Below, piece by piece: positions 14,900-22,692 of a stretch of 25,746 nucleotides of DNA (its first letter is position 1; each line of letters starts with the position of its first letter). The notes beneath the pieces are model-generated. The model did not search any database and was not told where the DNA came from. It worked only from the letters and a program-made list of their open reading frames with translations. Origin of the DNA: an uncultured Eubacteriales bacterium (lineage in GTDB: Bacteria > Bacillota > Clostridia > Oscillospirales > Acutalibacteraceae); contig CAKUBN010000031.1 in assembly GCA_934643185.1 (NCBI GenBank), forward strand, positions 1-25,746, read 5' to 3'. The position numbers were made by a program, and so were the translations under genes.

Positions 14900-16652
14900 G
14901 GTCAGCACCTCCTTCCAAGCGGTCGCGGGACGCAATATGCGCGTTCCAAAGCGCCTGATATAACGGGCAGGTTTGCAGCAATTCTGTCTGCGTTCCGGCA
15001 GATTCAATGCGGCCGTCGTTTACCACAACGATCTGGTCGGCATCCACGATGGTGGAGAGGCGGTGCGCGATGACGATGAGCGTTTTGCCGCGTACGAGCC
15101 GCGCCACGCTCTCCTGTATGACGGCTTCGTTTTCCGGGTCGGTGTAGGCGGTGGCCTCGTCCAAAATGACGATGGGCGCGTTTTTCAGCATGGCGCGGGC
15201 GATGGAAATACGCTGCTTTTCGCCGCCGGAAAGGTGTCCGCCGCCGCTGCCGACGACCGTATCGAAGCCGTTTTCCAACCCCATGATGAAGTCATAACAA
15301 CCGCAGGCTTTTGCGGCCTGCTCGACGTCCAAATCCGTTGCGTCTGGCTTACCCATACGGATATTTTCGCGCACGGTGGTATCAAACAGGAAATTATCCT
15401 GTGACACATAGGCGATAAGCTTGTGGTATTGTTCGGCGGAAATGCTTCGGATGTCCGCGCCGCCGACTGTAATGCTGCCGCTTTCTACATCCCAGAAGGA
15501 CGCGATGAGCTTTGCAATGGTGGATTTGCCGCTGCCGGAGGGGCCGACCAGTGCGTTGACCGTGCCTTCGCGGAAGGTCAGGTCAATGCCGTGCAGTACC
15601 TCTGTATCGTTATAGCCGAAATGAACATCATGCAGCTCTACGGTGCTGCCGCGCGGCGTCTCTGTGTCGGTTTCCGGGCGAGACAGCTCCGGGGCGGACA
15701 GAATATCTGTGATTTGCGAAATGACGGTGCCGACCTTTGCGAGGTCATCGGTGAACTTCATGCAGCCGATGATGGGCGTGATGAGCCCCATGGAGAGAAT
15801 GACGACGAGAATAAATTTTTCCGGCGGCAGTGTGCCGTTTTTCAGCAGCATTCCGCCGATGGGCAGCACGGTCAAAAGCGTTGCGGGCATGATGTTCATG
15901 GCAAAGGTGAAGTAGAAATTGCTTCTGTTCATCCAATCGATGTAGCTTTGGGCGCATTCCTTAGCGGCGGTGACAAACTTTTCGTAGCTGCTTTTCGCTT
16001 TGCCGAACACCTTGATGACCTCGATGCCGCCGATGTACTCGACCGCTGTGTCGTTGAGGGCATTCGTGGCCGCCACGGTGCGGGCGTAGTTCTTATTGTA
16101 GCCCGCCATCATCAGCATGAAAAACACCATGCCGAGCGGGAAGGTGATGAGGGAAGCGAGCGCCATGCGCCAATCGAGCACGAGCAGGTACACGAATGTC
16201 GCGAGCACCACGACTGCGTTGCTGCTCATTTCGGGGATGACGTGCGCGAGTGTTGGCTCAATGCTGTCCACGCGCTCGACGAGGATGTTTTTGAGCTCGC
16301 CGGAGCCCTTAGCCTGTACGTCGCCGAGCGGCATGCGGGCAAGCTTCGAGAGCCCCTGTTTTCGGATATTGCCGAGCACCGCGAACGTCGCCTTGTGGGA
16401 CTGTGCCGTAGAAAGCGAATGAAACAGCACCCGCAAGAGCCAAAATGCCGCCATTATTGCGCAGTCGGTCAAATAGCCGGATAAATTTTGATTTCCTGTT
16501 AGCAGCTTGCCGATGACCTTTGCCATGACGAAAAACGGCAGAATCTGAAATGCCGCGCCGATGACGGCGGAAGCCACGCTTAGGATGTAGCCCCATTTTT
16601 TCTGCCCGGCAAAGGTAAAGACCCAGCCAAATGTACTTTTCTTTTTTTGCAT
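14892..16652 (-). CDS. ABC half-transporter (fused membrane and ATPase domains), partner A
   Basis: Exporter-fold half-transporter of 586 residues. Six predicted membrane helices lie in about 20-300 (for example 22-45, 64-80, 145-180, 255-295). The ATPase has Walker A GPSGSGKS (370-377), LSGGEKQ (474-480), ILDEATAYTDPENE (496-509) and H-loop IAHRLST. Both this and partner B have complete catalytic motifs, so neither is a dead subunit. The ATG at 16652 follows the stop of the ECF ATPase gene by 4 bases, with GAGGTGAG as ribosome site overlapping that stop. Generic annotation would be a multidrug exporter, but the ECF module in the same operon and the DPENE motif argue for uptake of a chelate, as in YbtP/YbtQ. 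Confidence 0.9.
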   Translation of the reverse strand: MQKKKSTFGWVFTFAGQKKWGYILSVASAVIGAAFQILPFFVMAKVIGKLLTGNQNLSGYLTDCAIMAAFWLLRVLFHSLSTAQSHKATFAVLGNIRKQGLSKLARMPLGDVQAKGSGELKNILVERVDSIEPTLAHVIPEMSSNAVVVLATFVYLLVLDWRMALASLITFPLGMVFFMLMMAGYNKNYARTVAATNALNDTAVEYIGGIEVIKVFGKAKSSYEKFVTAAKECAQSYIDWMNRSNFYFTFAMNIMPATLLTVLPIGGMLLKNGTLPPEKFILVVILSMGLITPIIGCMKFTDDLAKVGTVISQITDILSAPELSRPETDTETPRGSTVELHDVHFGYNDTEVLHGIDLTFREGTVNALVGPSGSGKSTIAKLIASFWDVESGSITVGGADIRSISAEQYHKLIAYVSQDNFLFDTTVRENIRMGKPDATDLDVEQAAKACGCYDFIMGLENGFDTVVGSGGGHLSGGEKQRISIARAMLKNAPIVILDEATAYTDPENEAVIQESVARLVRGKTLIVIAHRLSTIVDADQIVVVNDGRIESAGTQTELLQTCPLYQALWNAHIASRDRLEGGADRA

Positions 16653-16656
16653 TTTC

Positions 16657-18114
16657 TCACCTCACATGGAACAATTCTTTAACACGGGAAAGGGTTTCTT
16701 CTGTTACGGGCAGGTCGTCTTGAATTTTTCCGTCGCTCAAATGCAGCACTCTTTGGCAGGTGCGGCAGACGAATTCATAATCGTGCGTGACGATGAAAAT
16801 GATCTTGCCGCTGTCTGCAAGGCGGCGGATCAGCGCCGAAAGCCGAACCATGCTGTCAAAATCGAGGCCGCTTGTCGGTTCATCGAAAACGAGCAGTTCC
16901 TTGCCGCAGACCATGGCGGCTGCCGCTGCGAGCCGCTGCTTTTGCCCGCCGGAAAGCGTGTTCGGGTGGCGCACACGGAAGGGGGAGAGCCCTAACGCTT
17001 CCAGTGTCCGCTCTGCAAGCGCGGTGTCGGGGTTTTTGATGCCGAAGGTGCACTCTGCCTCCACGCTTTCAGCAAAAAGCTGGTAGTTTACGTCCTGCAT
17101 GACCATGTAGGCGCGCCGCATGCGGCCTTTCGGCTTTTGCGGTGTTCCGTTCCAGAAATATTGACCGGCGGCTTCCTCGTGCAGGCCGCAGAGCGCACGG
17201 GAGAACGTTGTTTTTCCCGCGCCGTTCTGCCCAACGACCGCGATGACCTCGCCGAGCGCGGCTTTGAGGGAGATGTTCTGTAAAACAGGTCGCTTTTGAT
17301 AAGATAAGGTCACGTTTTTCAGCTCCAGCACCGGTTTTGCATGGGAGATCGGGGTGCAGGTTGGCTGTTCCTCTTGCAGATCGATCGACCGCAGACCCAT
17401 GCGTTGATGCGTTTCAGCGGGCAGGGCACGGAATTGCTGCGGCGTGAAATCGCCTGCGAGGACGCCGCTTTCCAGATAAAGGATGCGGTCGACTACATTC
17501 ATCAGGTAGTAGAGCCGATGCTCTGCGATAAGCACGGTCTTGCCCTGCGATTTAATGAGCTGCAAGTGCTTCCGCAGCGCGCCGATGGCCGTCCTATCGA
17601 GATTCGAGGACGGCTCATCGAGCAGGTAAATTTCCGGCTCCATGGCATAGACCGACGCAAACGCGATTTTCTGCTTTTCGCCGCCGGAAAGGGCGAAGAT
17701 ATTGCGATGAAGCAGATTTTCGATGTGCAGCGCCCTTGCGGTTTCCGCCACGCGGCGCTCCATTTGCACTTGCGGCACGGCGTTGTTTTCCATGCCGAAG
17801 GCGATTTCGCTGTCGGTATCAACGTTGAAAAACTGCGTCCGGGGATTTTGAAACACACTGCCGACCTTTTCTGCGATGCGGTACATGGGCAGTTCGGTGA
17901 GGGTTTCACCGTCCAGCAAAATCTTGCCGTGCAGTTCACCTGCAAAAAATTGCGGGATGAGGCCGTTTAGAAGCCGCGTCAGCGTGGTTTTGCCGCAGCC
18001 GCTTCGCCCGCAGAGCAGGACGCACTGGCTATCTGGAATGGTGAGGCTGATATGCTTCAGGCTGCCGTCGGTGCTGCCGGGGTAGGTAAAGGATACGTTT
18101 TGAAATTCGATCAT
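16657..18114 (-). CDS. ECF transporter ATPase with two ATP-binding domains in one chain
   Basis: Energising subunit of an ECF-type vitamin/metal importer, 485 residues, with the two ATPases (EcfA and EcfA') fused. Domain 1: GRSGCGKT (36-43), LSGGEKQ (142-148), LLDEP (164-168). Domain 2: GQNGAGKT (295-302), LSGGQKQ (387-393), FDEP (410-413). Fused ATPases of this kind accompany MptD-type and other dedicated ECF systems. The start is ATG 18114, sharing an ATGA overlap with the stop of the T-component gene (18111-18114). An earlier ATG at 18180 would add 22 residues ahead of the standard ABC beginning MIEFQNVSFTYPG. Confidence 0.92.
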   Translation of the reverse strand: MIEFQNVSFTYPGSTDGSLKHISLTIPDSQCVLLCGRSGCGKTTLTRLLNGLIPQFFAGELHGKILLDGETLTELPMYRIAEKVGSVFQNPRTQFFNVDTDSEIAFGMENNAVPQVQMERRVAETARALHIENLLHRNIFALSGGEKQKIAFASVYAMEPEIYLLDEPSSNLDRTAIGALRKHLQLIKSQGKTVLIAEHRLYYLMNVVDRILYLESGVLAGDFTPQQFRALPAETHQRMGLRSIDLQEEQPTCTPISHAKPVLELKNVTLSYQKRPVLQNISLKAALGEVIAVVGQNGAGKTTFSRALCGLHEEAAGQYFWNGTPQKPKGRMRRAYMVMQDVNYQLFAESVEAECTFGIKNPDTALAERTLEALGLSPFRVRHPNTLSGGQKQRLAAAAAMVCGKELLVFDEPTSGLDFDSMVRLSALIRRLADSGKIIFIVTHDYEFVCRTCQRVLHLSDGKIQDDLPVTEETLSRVKELFHVR

Positions 18115-18815
18115 GCGCCCACCGCCTTCCATATGATTTCGACGACAAGAAACGCCGTGAACAGCGCCGCTGTGAACCAATCTGCCAATCGCATTTGAAT
18201 TTTCACAAGGCAGGTGCGCGGGCTCGGGTTTTCAATGCCGCGCGTTACCGAGGCGATGGAAAGCTCATCTGCGGCCTTGCTCGCCGCCGTTAAAAGCGGC
18301 ACGTAGATGCAGGTTACCGTCATGGCCGGGGCTTTCAGAAAGCCGATGAAGGTGGGCGAGACGTCGCGCAGGCGCATGGCGTCTTTGATGAAATGCCAAT
18401 CCTCGCGAATTGTCGGCAGATAGCGGAGCATGACGGCGAGGGGGATCGTCAGCTTTTTCGGCACATGCAGCCGCGCCATGGCGGAGAGAAATTCGCCGAC
18501 CTTGGTGGTGGAGATGACGAGCCCAGATAGCATGCCGCAGGCGTAGACCTTATGGACGAGGCCGAGAAACGCTATGAGCATGGTTCGCCATGTGCCGGTC
18601 AGGACGCGCATGCTCCAAACGGTGAAGGCGCAGACGAGTGCGTAAATGAGGATGCCGCGCAGTGCATACGGCCACTTTCCGCAGAACGCGGCGAGCAAGC
18701 CGATGAGCGCGACCAGAGCGAACTGGCAGTATAGATTCGGCGCGAACATGGCGGAGAGGACACAAAGCAGGATGAGAAAGAGCTTTGTCCGGGGGTCAAG
18801 GTGCAGCGGTTTCAT
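18111..18815 (-). CDS. ECF transporter T component (EcfT/CbiQ family)
   Basis: Membrane coupling protein of an ECF importer, 234 residues. It links the ATPases to the substrate-binding S component. Hydrophobic stretches lie near 12-45, 50-70 and 80-105, with a last helix at the C-terminus (about 210-230). The coupling-helix motifs typical of CbiQ proteins are present: DAMRLRDVSP, and later SIASVTRGI, variants of the family's Ala-Arg-Gly signature. Both ends are ATGA overlaps, with the S component upstream (18812-18815) and the ATPase downstream, so translation is coupled across the three. Confidence 0.9.
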   Translation of the reverse strand: MKPLHLDPRTKLFLILLCVLSAMFAPNLYCQFALVALIGLLAAFCGKWPYALRGILIYALVCAFTVWSMRVLTGTWRTMLIAFLGLVHKVYACGMLSGLVISTTKVGEFLSAMARLHVPKKLTIPLAVMLRYLPTIREDWHFIKDAMRLRDVSPTFIGFLKAPAMTVTCIYVPLLTAASKAADELSIASVTRGIENPSPRTCLVKIQMRLADWFTAALFTAFLVVEIIWKAVGA

Positions 18816-19414
18816 TTGGTGATACCGGCCTTTTCAAATTGCTTGCGGAGCATTTTGCAGCCCACAAAGGCGCTGAGGGCGGCGGCCAAAACGGTTCCCG
18901 CAAGCATGATAACGAGGATCCAGACCGTCCCCGTGCTGCGCATGGTATCGATATAAGATTGCTCTGTGCCGTTACCGAGCATGGTTTTCGTCCAGCCGTT
19001 GGGGTCTGCGAAGAAGACGAGATAGGAGCCGGTGCCGCCGAGGGAGATCAAAATGTAGGAAAGGGAGTTGATCTTCTTGCTTTGGTAGCTGCCGACGCCC
19101 GCGATGAGATCGGCGAGGATGCCCATGATGAGATACCCGAGCGCCATGGCCCAGTGCATGCCGGTGACAAACCAGATGATGCAGAGAATTGCGCCGAGAA
19201 GGGTGACGGCAAAGCGTTTTGGCACCTTGGCGAGCAGAAGCAAGTACACCGGCCCGCAGAGCAGGGCGCTGCCCACGGGCATGTAGAACGTCAGCACCGG
19301 GTTTGGCGCGAAGAAAATGCCGCCGACGAAGGCGAACACGAGGAAAAGCGCCGAAAAGATGCCGACGGTGACAAGGTCCTTTACGGTGAGGCTTTTGGAA
19401 TGGATGGTTTGCAT
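18812..19414 (-). CDS. MptD-family ECF transporter S component (Trep_Strep family)
   Basis: Predicted substrate-binding membrane protein of the ECF importer, 200 residues with about six hydrophobic helices (14-35, 40-60, 66-85, 88-107, 116-135, 161-185) and a basic C-terminus (CKMLRKQFEKAG) typical of this family. The family is named after MptD of Mycobacterium avium paratuberculosis, which is in a metal-uptake region; the actual ligand is not settled for most members. First gene of the operon: ATG 19414 has AAAGGAG 7 bases upstream, and a promoter with a striking inverted repeat lies about 50 bases before it. Family assignment is by overall look and gene order, so the exact substrate is open. 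Confidence 0.85.
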   Translation of the reverse strand: MQTIHSKSLTVKDLVTVGIFSALFLVFAFVGGIFFAPNPVLTFYMPVGSALLCGPVYLLLLAKVPKRFAVTLLGAILCIIWFVTGMHWAMALGYLIMGILADLIAGVGSYQSKKINSLSYILISLGGTGSYLVFFADPNGWTKTMLGNGTEQSYIDTMRSTGTVWILVIMLAGTVLAAALSAFVGCKMLRKQFEKAGITK

Positions 19415-19464
19415 AGTGAGTCTCCTTTGCGATGACGGTCGATTTGACTTTTTGACCGCCCTTT

Positions 19465-19496
19465 GTTATAGCAAGGGTTAGAAACTGCTAACCTAA
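19465..19496 (-). promoter_or_regulatory. Promoter of the ECF/ABC operon with a DtxR/IdeR-like inverted repeat
   Basis: On the minus strand an extended -10 TGCTATAAC (19473-19465) lies about 50 bases before the S-component start. Overlapping its -35 region is GGTTAG (19476-19481) - 6 bases - CTAACC (19488-19493). The right half, CTAACCTAA (19488-19496), equals one full half-site of the DtxR/IdeR consensus, but the gap between halves is 5 bases longer than in that consensus. A second small inverted repeat CGGTC/GACCG (19436-19440, 19454-19458) is in the leader. Repressor binding is inferred. Confidence 0.55.
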
Positions 19497-19556
19497 ATAA
19501 AAAGTACCATACGGCAGAAATTTCAGCAAGGTCAGGCGGCGCTTTTTGCCTGATCG

Positions 19557-19583
19557 TTGCAAAGAAATGGCTGTTCCTTGCAA
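19557..19583 (+). promoter_or_regulatory. Paired TTGCAA repeats before the AraC-type gene
   Basis: TTGCAA occurs at 19557-19562 and 19578-19583, exactly 21 bases (two helix turns) apart, the second touching the ribosome site. AraC proteins often bind direct repeats with such spacing, so this may be an autoregulatory site. The same TTGCAA is the -35 box of the flavodoxin gene. Confidence 0.35.
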
Positions 19584-19591
19584 GGAGGACT

Positions 19592-20563
19592 ATGAAACAC
19601 GATGTTTTGACGGACTATTACCGTCCGCTTTTGGAGCAGAATAATTTTTTGCCTGCCCCATGCCCGGAGAAATTCAGCCCGGCGGGGCAGTGCTGGAAAA
19701 TAGCGCCCACGGTCGGCGGCGGGTACTACTGGGTCTATGCAAAGCAGGACCTATTTGACATTAAAATCCACGATTTTTACTTTAATGAGGACTGCTGCTT
19801 AGATATGGTGATACCGGAGTGCATCAGCATTCAGCGTTACGACTCCATTTCCGGCGAGGAGCTGAACCCGTACCGGCGGCTTTCGGCCGGCGATATTCAG
19901 ACGATCGTGGGCGGGAAGCAGCGCTACCGGGCGCTCATCCACAAGCGCATCCCCATTCATTCCGTTGGCGTTGAAATTCTGCCGGCCTACTATGAGGATT
20001 TTCTGAAAAAGCAGTACCCGGATTTGTATTTTGACCTTCCGGCAGTGTTTCAAAGCGTAGACCAGGCGGCCAGCTTTCCGGCGATGTCCAAGCTGCTGTT
20101 TGAGATCGAAAATTACCGGGGCGAGGGCGCGGCAGCGGCGCTTTTTTATGAAGCGAAGGTGACGGAGGCCATCGCGCTGGTGGTGGATGCGTGGAAGCGG
20201 CAGAGCCAAAGGCAGGAGCGGCCGCTCTCTGCGGCGGACGCGGAAAGTTTGCAAAATGTAGTGAGCTACATCGCCGACCACTACGCGTTTGACCTTCCGC
20301 TGGAGCGCCTTGCGAGCATTGCCTGCATGAGCGAAAGCAAGCTGAAAAGCTGCTTTAAACGGCAGTTTGGGTGCAGCGTGACGCAGTACATTCAGGGCAG
20401 ACGAATGAGCCAGGCGGAGCATTTGCTCATCGACACGGATTTTACCATGGGGCAGATCGCCCAGATGATCGGCTACACGACCTCCAGCCGGTTTGCGGAG
20501 CTTTTTAAAAAGAGCACGGGCATTTTGCCGATAGAATACCGGAAAATCGCGCGGGATAAATAA
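19592..20563 (+). CDS. AraC-family regulator, PchR/YbtA-like, of the ECF/ABC locus
   Basis: Transcription factor of 323 residues. The N-terminal ~220 residues are not a simple cupin sugar sensor; the layout (HDFYFNEDCCLDMVIPECISIQRYD, later AAALFYEAKVTEAIALVVD) resembles PchR-type regulators that sense ferric siderophores. The last ~100 residues hold two helix-turn-helix motifs: LERLASIACMSESKLKSCFK, and MGQIAQMIGYTTSSRFAELF followed by TGILPIEYR. ATG 19592 has AAGGAGG only 3 bases upstream of the start, slightly tight. It is divergent from the transporter operon (177 bases between starts). By analogy with YbtA and PchR I infer activation of the operon by the imported chelate. The ligand is unproven. 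Confidence 0.88.
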   Translation: MKHDVLTDYYRPLLEQNNFLPAPCPEKFSPAGQCWKIAPTVGGGYYWVYAKQDLFDIKIHDFYFNEDCCLDMVIPECISIQRYDSISGEELNPYRRLSAGDIQTIVGGKQRYRALIHKRIPIHSVGVEILPAYYEDFLKKQYPDLYFDLPAVFQSVDQAASFPAMSKLLFEIENYRGEGAAAALFYEAKVTEAIALVVDAWKRQSQRQERPLSAADAESLQNVVSYIADHYAFDLPLERLASIACMSESKLKSCFKRQFGCSVTQYIQGRRMSQAEHLLIDTDFTMGQIAQMIGYTTSSRFAELFKKSTGILPIEYRKIARDK

Positions 20564-20577
20564 AAAGTATATTTTGC

Positions 20578-20606
20578 TTGCAATTTTCTTTAAAGCGCCT
20601 TATACT
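20578..20606 (+). promoter_or_regulatory. Promoter of the membrane flavodoxin gene
   Basis: -35 TTGCAA (20578-20583), 17-bp spacer, -10 TATACT (20601-20606). A 7-bp leader hairpin AAAGCGG/CCGCTTT (20622-20628 with 20634-20640) lies just before the ribosome site. Confidence 0.6.
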
Positions 20607-20655
20607 GTTTTTACAACACAAAAAGCGGGATGGCCGCTTTGAAAAGGAGAAACCT

Positions 20656-21579
20656 ATGAAAAAGAATGTGATGCAAAAGTCGCGGTATGAGACTGCGCGA
20701 AGGGCTTTGATTTTTTGGACGCTGTTCATCGGGATCGGCGCGGTTGGGGGCGCGGCGGCGATGCTCATTGACCCGAGCGGCAAGGCGCTCGGCATGGACG
20801 CGATGCTGCCGTTTTTTCAGGTGCTGCCGTTTGCGGATGTTCTGTTTCAGAACTTCACGTTTTCGGGGGTGGCGCTGCTCATCGTCAACGGGCTCACGAA
20901 TCTCATGGCGGCGGGCTTTTTGCTTGCGAAAAAGCGCATGGGCGCGGTGTTGGGCGGTGTGTTCGGCGTGACGCTCATGCTGTGGATCTGCATTCAGTTT
21001 TACATGTTTCCGCTGAATTTTATGTCCACGGCGTACTTCATTTTTGGGCTGTGCCAGGCGGCGACGGGGTATGCGGCGTGCGTGTTTGAAAAGCAGGAGC
21101 GCTTTACGGTGGATTTGGCGCAGTACCCGCATGTTGGTACGAACGAAAAGGCGCTCGTTGTGTATTTTTCGCGCATGGGCTACGGCAGGAAGCTGGCGTA
21201 TGAAGCGGCGGAAAAGACCGGCGCTGCGGTGTATGAGATCCGTTCAACGGAGCGCACGGCGGGTACGCTCGGCTTTTGGTGGTGCGGGCGGTACGGCATG
21301 CACCGCTGGGAGATGCCGATAGAACCAATCGCTGTTGATTTGAGCCGATACGAGCACGTGACGATTTGCGCGCCGATTTGGGTGTTCGCACTTGCGGCGC
21401 CGGTGCGCAGCTTTTGCAAGGAAGCGGCGGGGAAGATACGCGCGGTGGATTACATACTGGTGCACCACACGGCGGGGCGGTACGAGAACGCGGCGCGCGA
21501 AATGGACGCGCTGCTCGGCGTGCGGCACGATCATCTGCGCAGCGTGCAGTGCAAAACGGGCACGTATAAAGAAGCATAA
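20656..21579 (+). CDS. Membrane-anchored flavodoxin-like protein
   Basis: Predicted flavin-binding redox protein of 307 residues tied to the membrane. The first ~150 residues hold about four hydrophobic helices (TLFIGIGAVGGAAAMLI; GVALLIVNGLTNLMAAGFLL; GAVLGGVFGVTLMLWICIQF; a last one ending YAACVF). From about 165 a flavodoxin fold begins (EKALVVYFSRMGYGRKLAYEAAEK), continuing with VTICAPIWVFALAAPVRSF as the usual second flavin-contact strand. The phosphate loop SRMGYG differs from the common S-x-T-G-N-T, so FMN binding may be altered. ATG 20656 has AAGGAGA 6 bases upstream. It lies 92 bases after the AraC gene with its own promoter. In this setting a role in reducing an imported ferric chelate is attractive but inferred. 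Confidence 0.82.
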   Translation: MKKNVMQKSRYETARRALIFWTLFIGIGAVGGAAAMLIDPSGKALGMDAMLPFFQVLPFADVLFQNFTFSGVALLIVNGLTNLMAAGFLLAKKRMGAVLGGVFGVTLMLWICIQFYMFPLNFMSTAYFIFGLCQAATGYAACVFEKQERFTVDLAQYPHVGTNEKALVVYFSRMGYGRKLAYEAAEKTGAAVYEIRSTERTAGTLGFWWCGRYGMHRWEMPIEPIAVDLSRYEHVTICAPIWVFALAAPVRSFCKEAAGKIRAVDYILVHHTAGRYENAAREMDALLGVRHDHLRSVQCKTGTYKEA

Positions 21580-21624
21580 AAAGGGAGCCTGAACGCAGTT
21601 TTCGTGCGCGCAGGCTCCCCTTTT
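21579..21624. terminator. Two-way terminator between the flavodoxin and GH18 genes
   Basis: A 13-bp stem (21579-21591 with 21611-21624, one bulged C) ends in TTTT on the plus strand and in a T-run on the minus strand. It overlaps the flavodoxin stop codon. Confidence 0.8.
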
Positions 21625-21640
21625 AGGTAAGAGTTTGAAT

Positions 21641-22648
21641 TTAGATATTCAGCGTTTTGGCGATGACGGTGAGCAGCTCGCGGGTATGGTCGGCGCTGTG
21701 CTCCCAGTACATGACGCCGAGCATGCCCTTTTCCTTGACGTACTCGCACTTGCGGCGGATGGCCTCGGGGGACTCGAAGCTGATGAACGTTTCGCCGTTC
21801 CAAAGGTAAGCGGCTTCAGCGTCCTCGTCCCAGTATTCCGTGTAGTTGTGCTCGCGGCGGAATTCCTCGGTGAGGCCGTCGTAGTTCGGGCCGTACATGC
21901 CGGCGCTGGCTTCCTGCAGGAGGCCGTTGTTGATGTTTGCGGCGCCGGTATAATGGCGGCAGTAGAACGCTGCGCCGACGACGAGCTTGTTATACGGCAC
22001 GCCGGCGTTGTGGAACAGCTCGACGATATAGCGCGTGTTCGTGTTGCTTGTATCGCCGCGGCTGGCGCTGAGGGAGGCGTGGTGGCCGGCCTGATGCGTG
22101 AAGCCGTTGCGCATGTCGTAGGTCATAAGCTGCACGTAATCGACGATCTCGGCGACCTTGTCCATCTCGGTGTTTTCCGGGAAATAATCGCCCGCACCGA
22201 CGGCGGTGGAGACGATGCGGTTCATGCCGAGGGCATCACGCAGGGCCTGCAGAAGCTTTGTGTAGTTCTGCTTATCGCTGGGGTCGCAGTCGATCTCGGC
22301 CTGGTCGCTGCACGGGTATTCCCAGTCGATGTCGATGCCGTCGAGGTGATATTCCTCTACGGCCTTGCGGCAGGACTCCGCAAACGCGCGGCGGCCATCC
22401 TCGGTGCGGGACATGAGCGAGAAGCCGCCCGCGCCCCAACCGCCGACGGAGAGCACCACGCGCAGGGCGGGGTTCCAATCGCGGAACTGCGGGATGAGGT
22501 CGAGATGCGTCATCTGGTGCAGGTCCAAAAGGCCGTCTGCGCCGATGAGGCCGAACGCGAGGTTCATGTGGGTGAGCTTTTGTACATCTTCGCGTGTAAC
22601 TTCCGGCAGGCCGTCGTTGACGGCGTAGCCGATCGAATAATACTTCAT
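21641..22648 (-). CDS. Glycoside hydrolase family 18 (chitinase or N-acetylglucosaminidase type)
   Basis: Cytosolic GH18 enzyme, 335 residues with no signal peptide or binding module. The catalytic DGIDIDWE (103-110) is complete, with Glu110 as acid/base; SVGGWG (67-72) on strand 3 and the YDM and final MYWEHSAD motifs complete the barrel. Members split beta-1,4 GlcNAc links in chitin fragments or in N-glycan cores; without secretion the likely substrates are short imported oligosaccharides. ATG 22648 has GGAGGA about 8 bases upstream. It is divergent from the SprT-like gene and convergent with the flavodoxin gene. The exact substrate cannot be read from the sequence. Confidence 0.93.
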   Translation of the reverse strand: MKYYSIGYAVNDGLPEVTREDVQKLTHMNLAFGLIGADGLLDLHQMTHLDLIPQFRDWNPALRVVLSVGGWGAGGFSLMSRTEDGRRAFAESCRKAVEEYHLDGIDIDWEYPCSDQAEIDCDPSDKQNYTKLLQALRDALGMNRIVSTAVGAGDYFPENTEMDKVAEIVDYVQLMTYDMRNGFTHQAGHHASLSASRGDTSNTNTRYIVELFHNAGVPYNKLVVGAAFYCRHYTGAANINNGLLQEASAGMYGPNYDGLTEEFRREHNYTEYWDEDAEAAYLWNGETFISFESPEAIRRKCEYVKEKGMLGVMYWEHSADHTRELLTVIAKTLNI

Positions 22649-22692
22649 AAAAATTCCTCCGAAAAATTGATAGAAAACGATTTTCCTTTTTA

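Noticed and set aside
15423..16484. Long plus-strand reading frame opposite an ABC half-transporter
   Set aside because: Shadow frame rich in Ala, Asp, His and Arg with no domain; the minus-strand gene is certain.
13166..16652. Multidrug exporter pair
   Set aside because: Possible by general fold, but the operon with an ECF importer and the DPENE motifs make uptake the better guess; kept only as an alternative.
19415..19591. Riboswitch (cobalamin or other) before the ECF operon
   Set aside because: The leader is only about 45-50 bases, with no recognisable riboswitch core.
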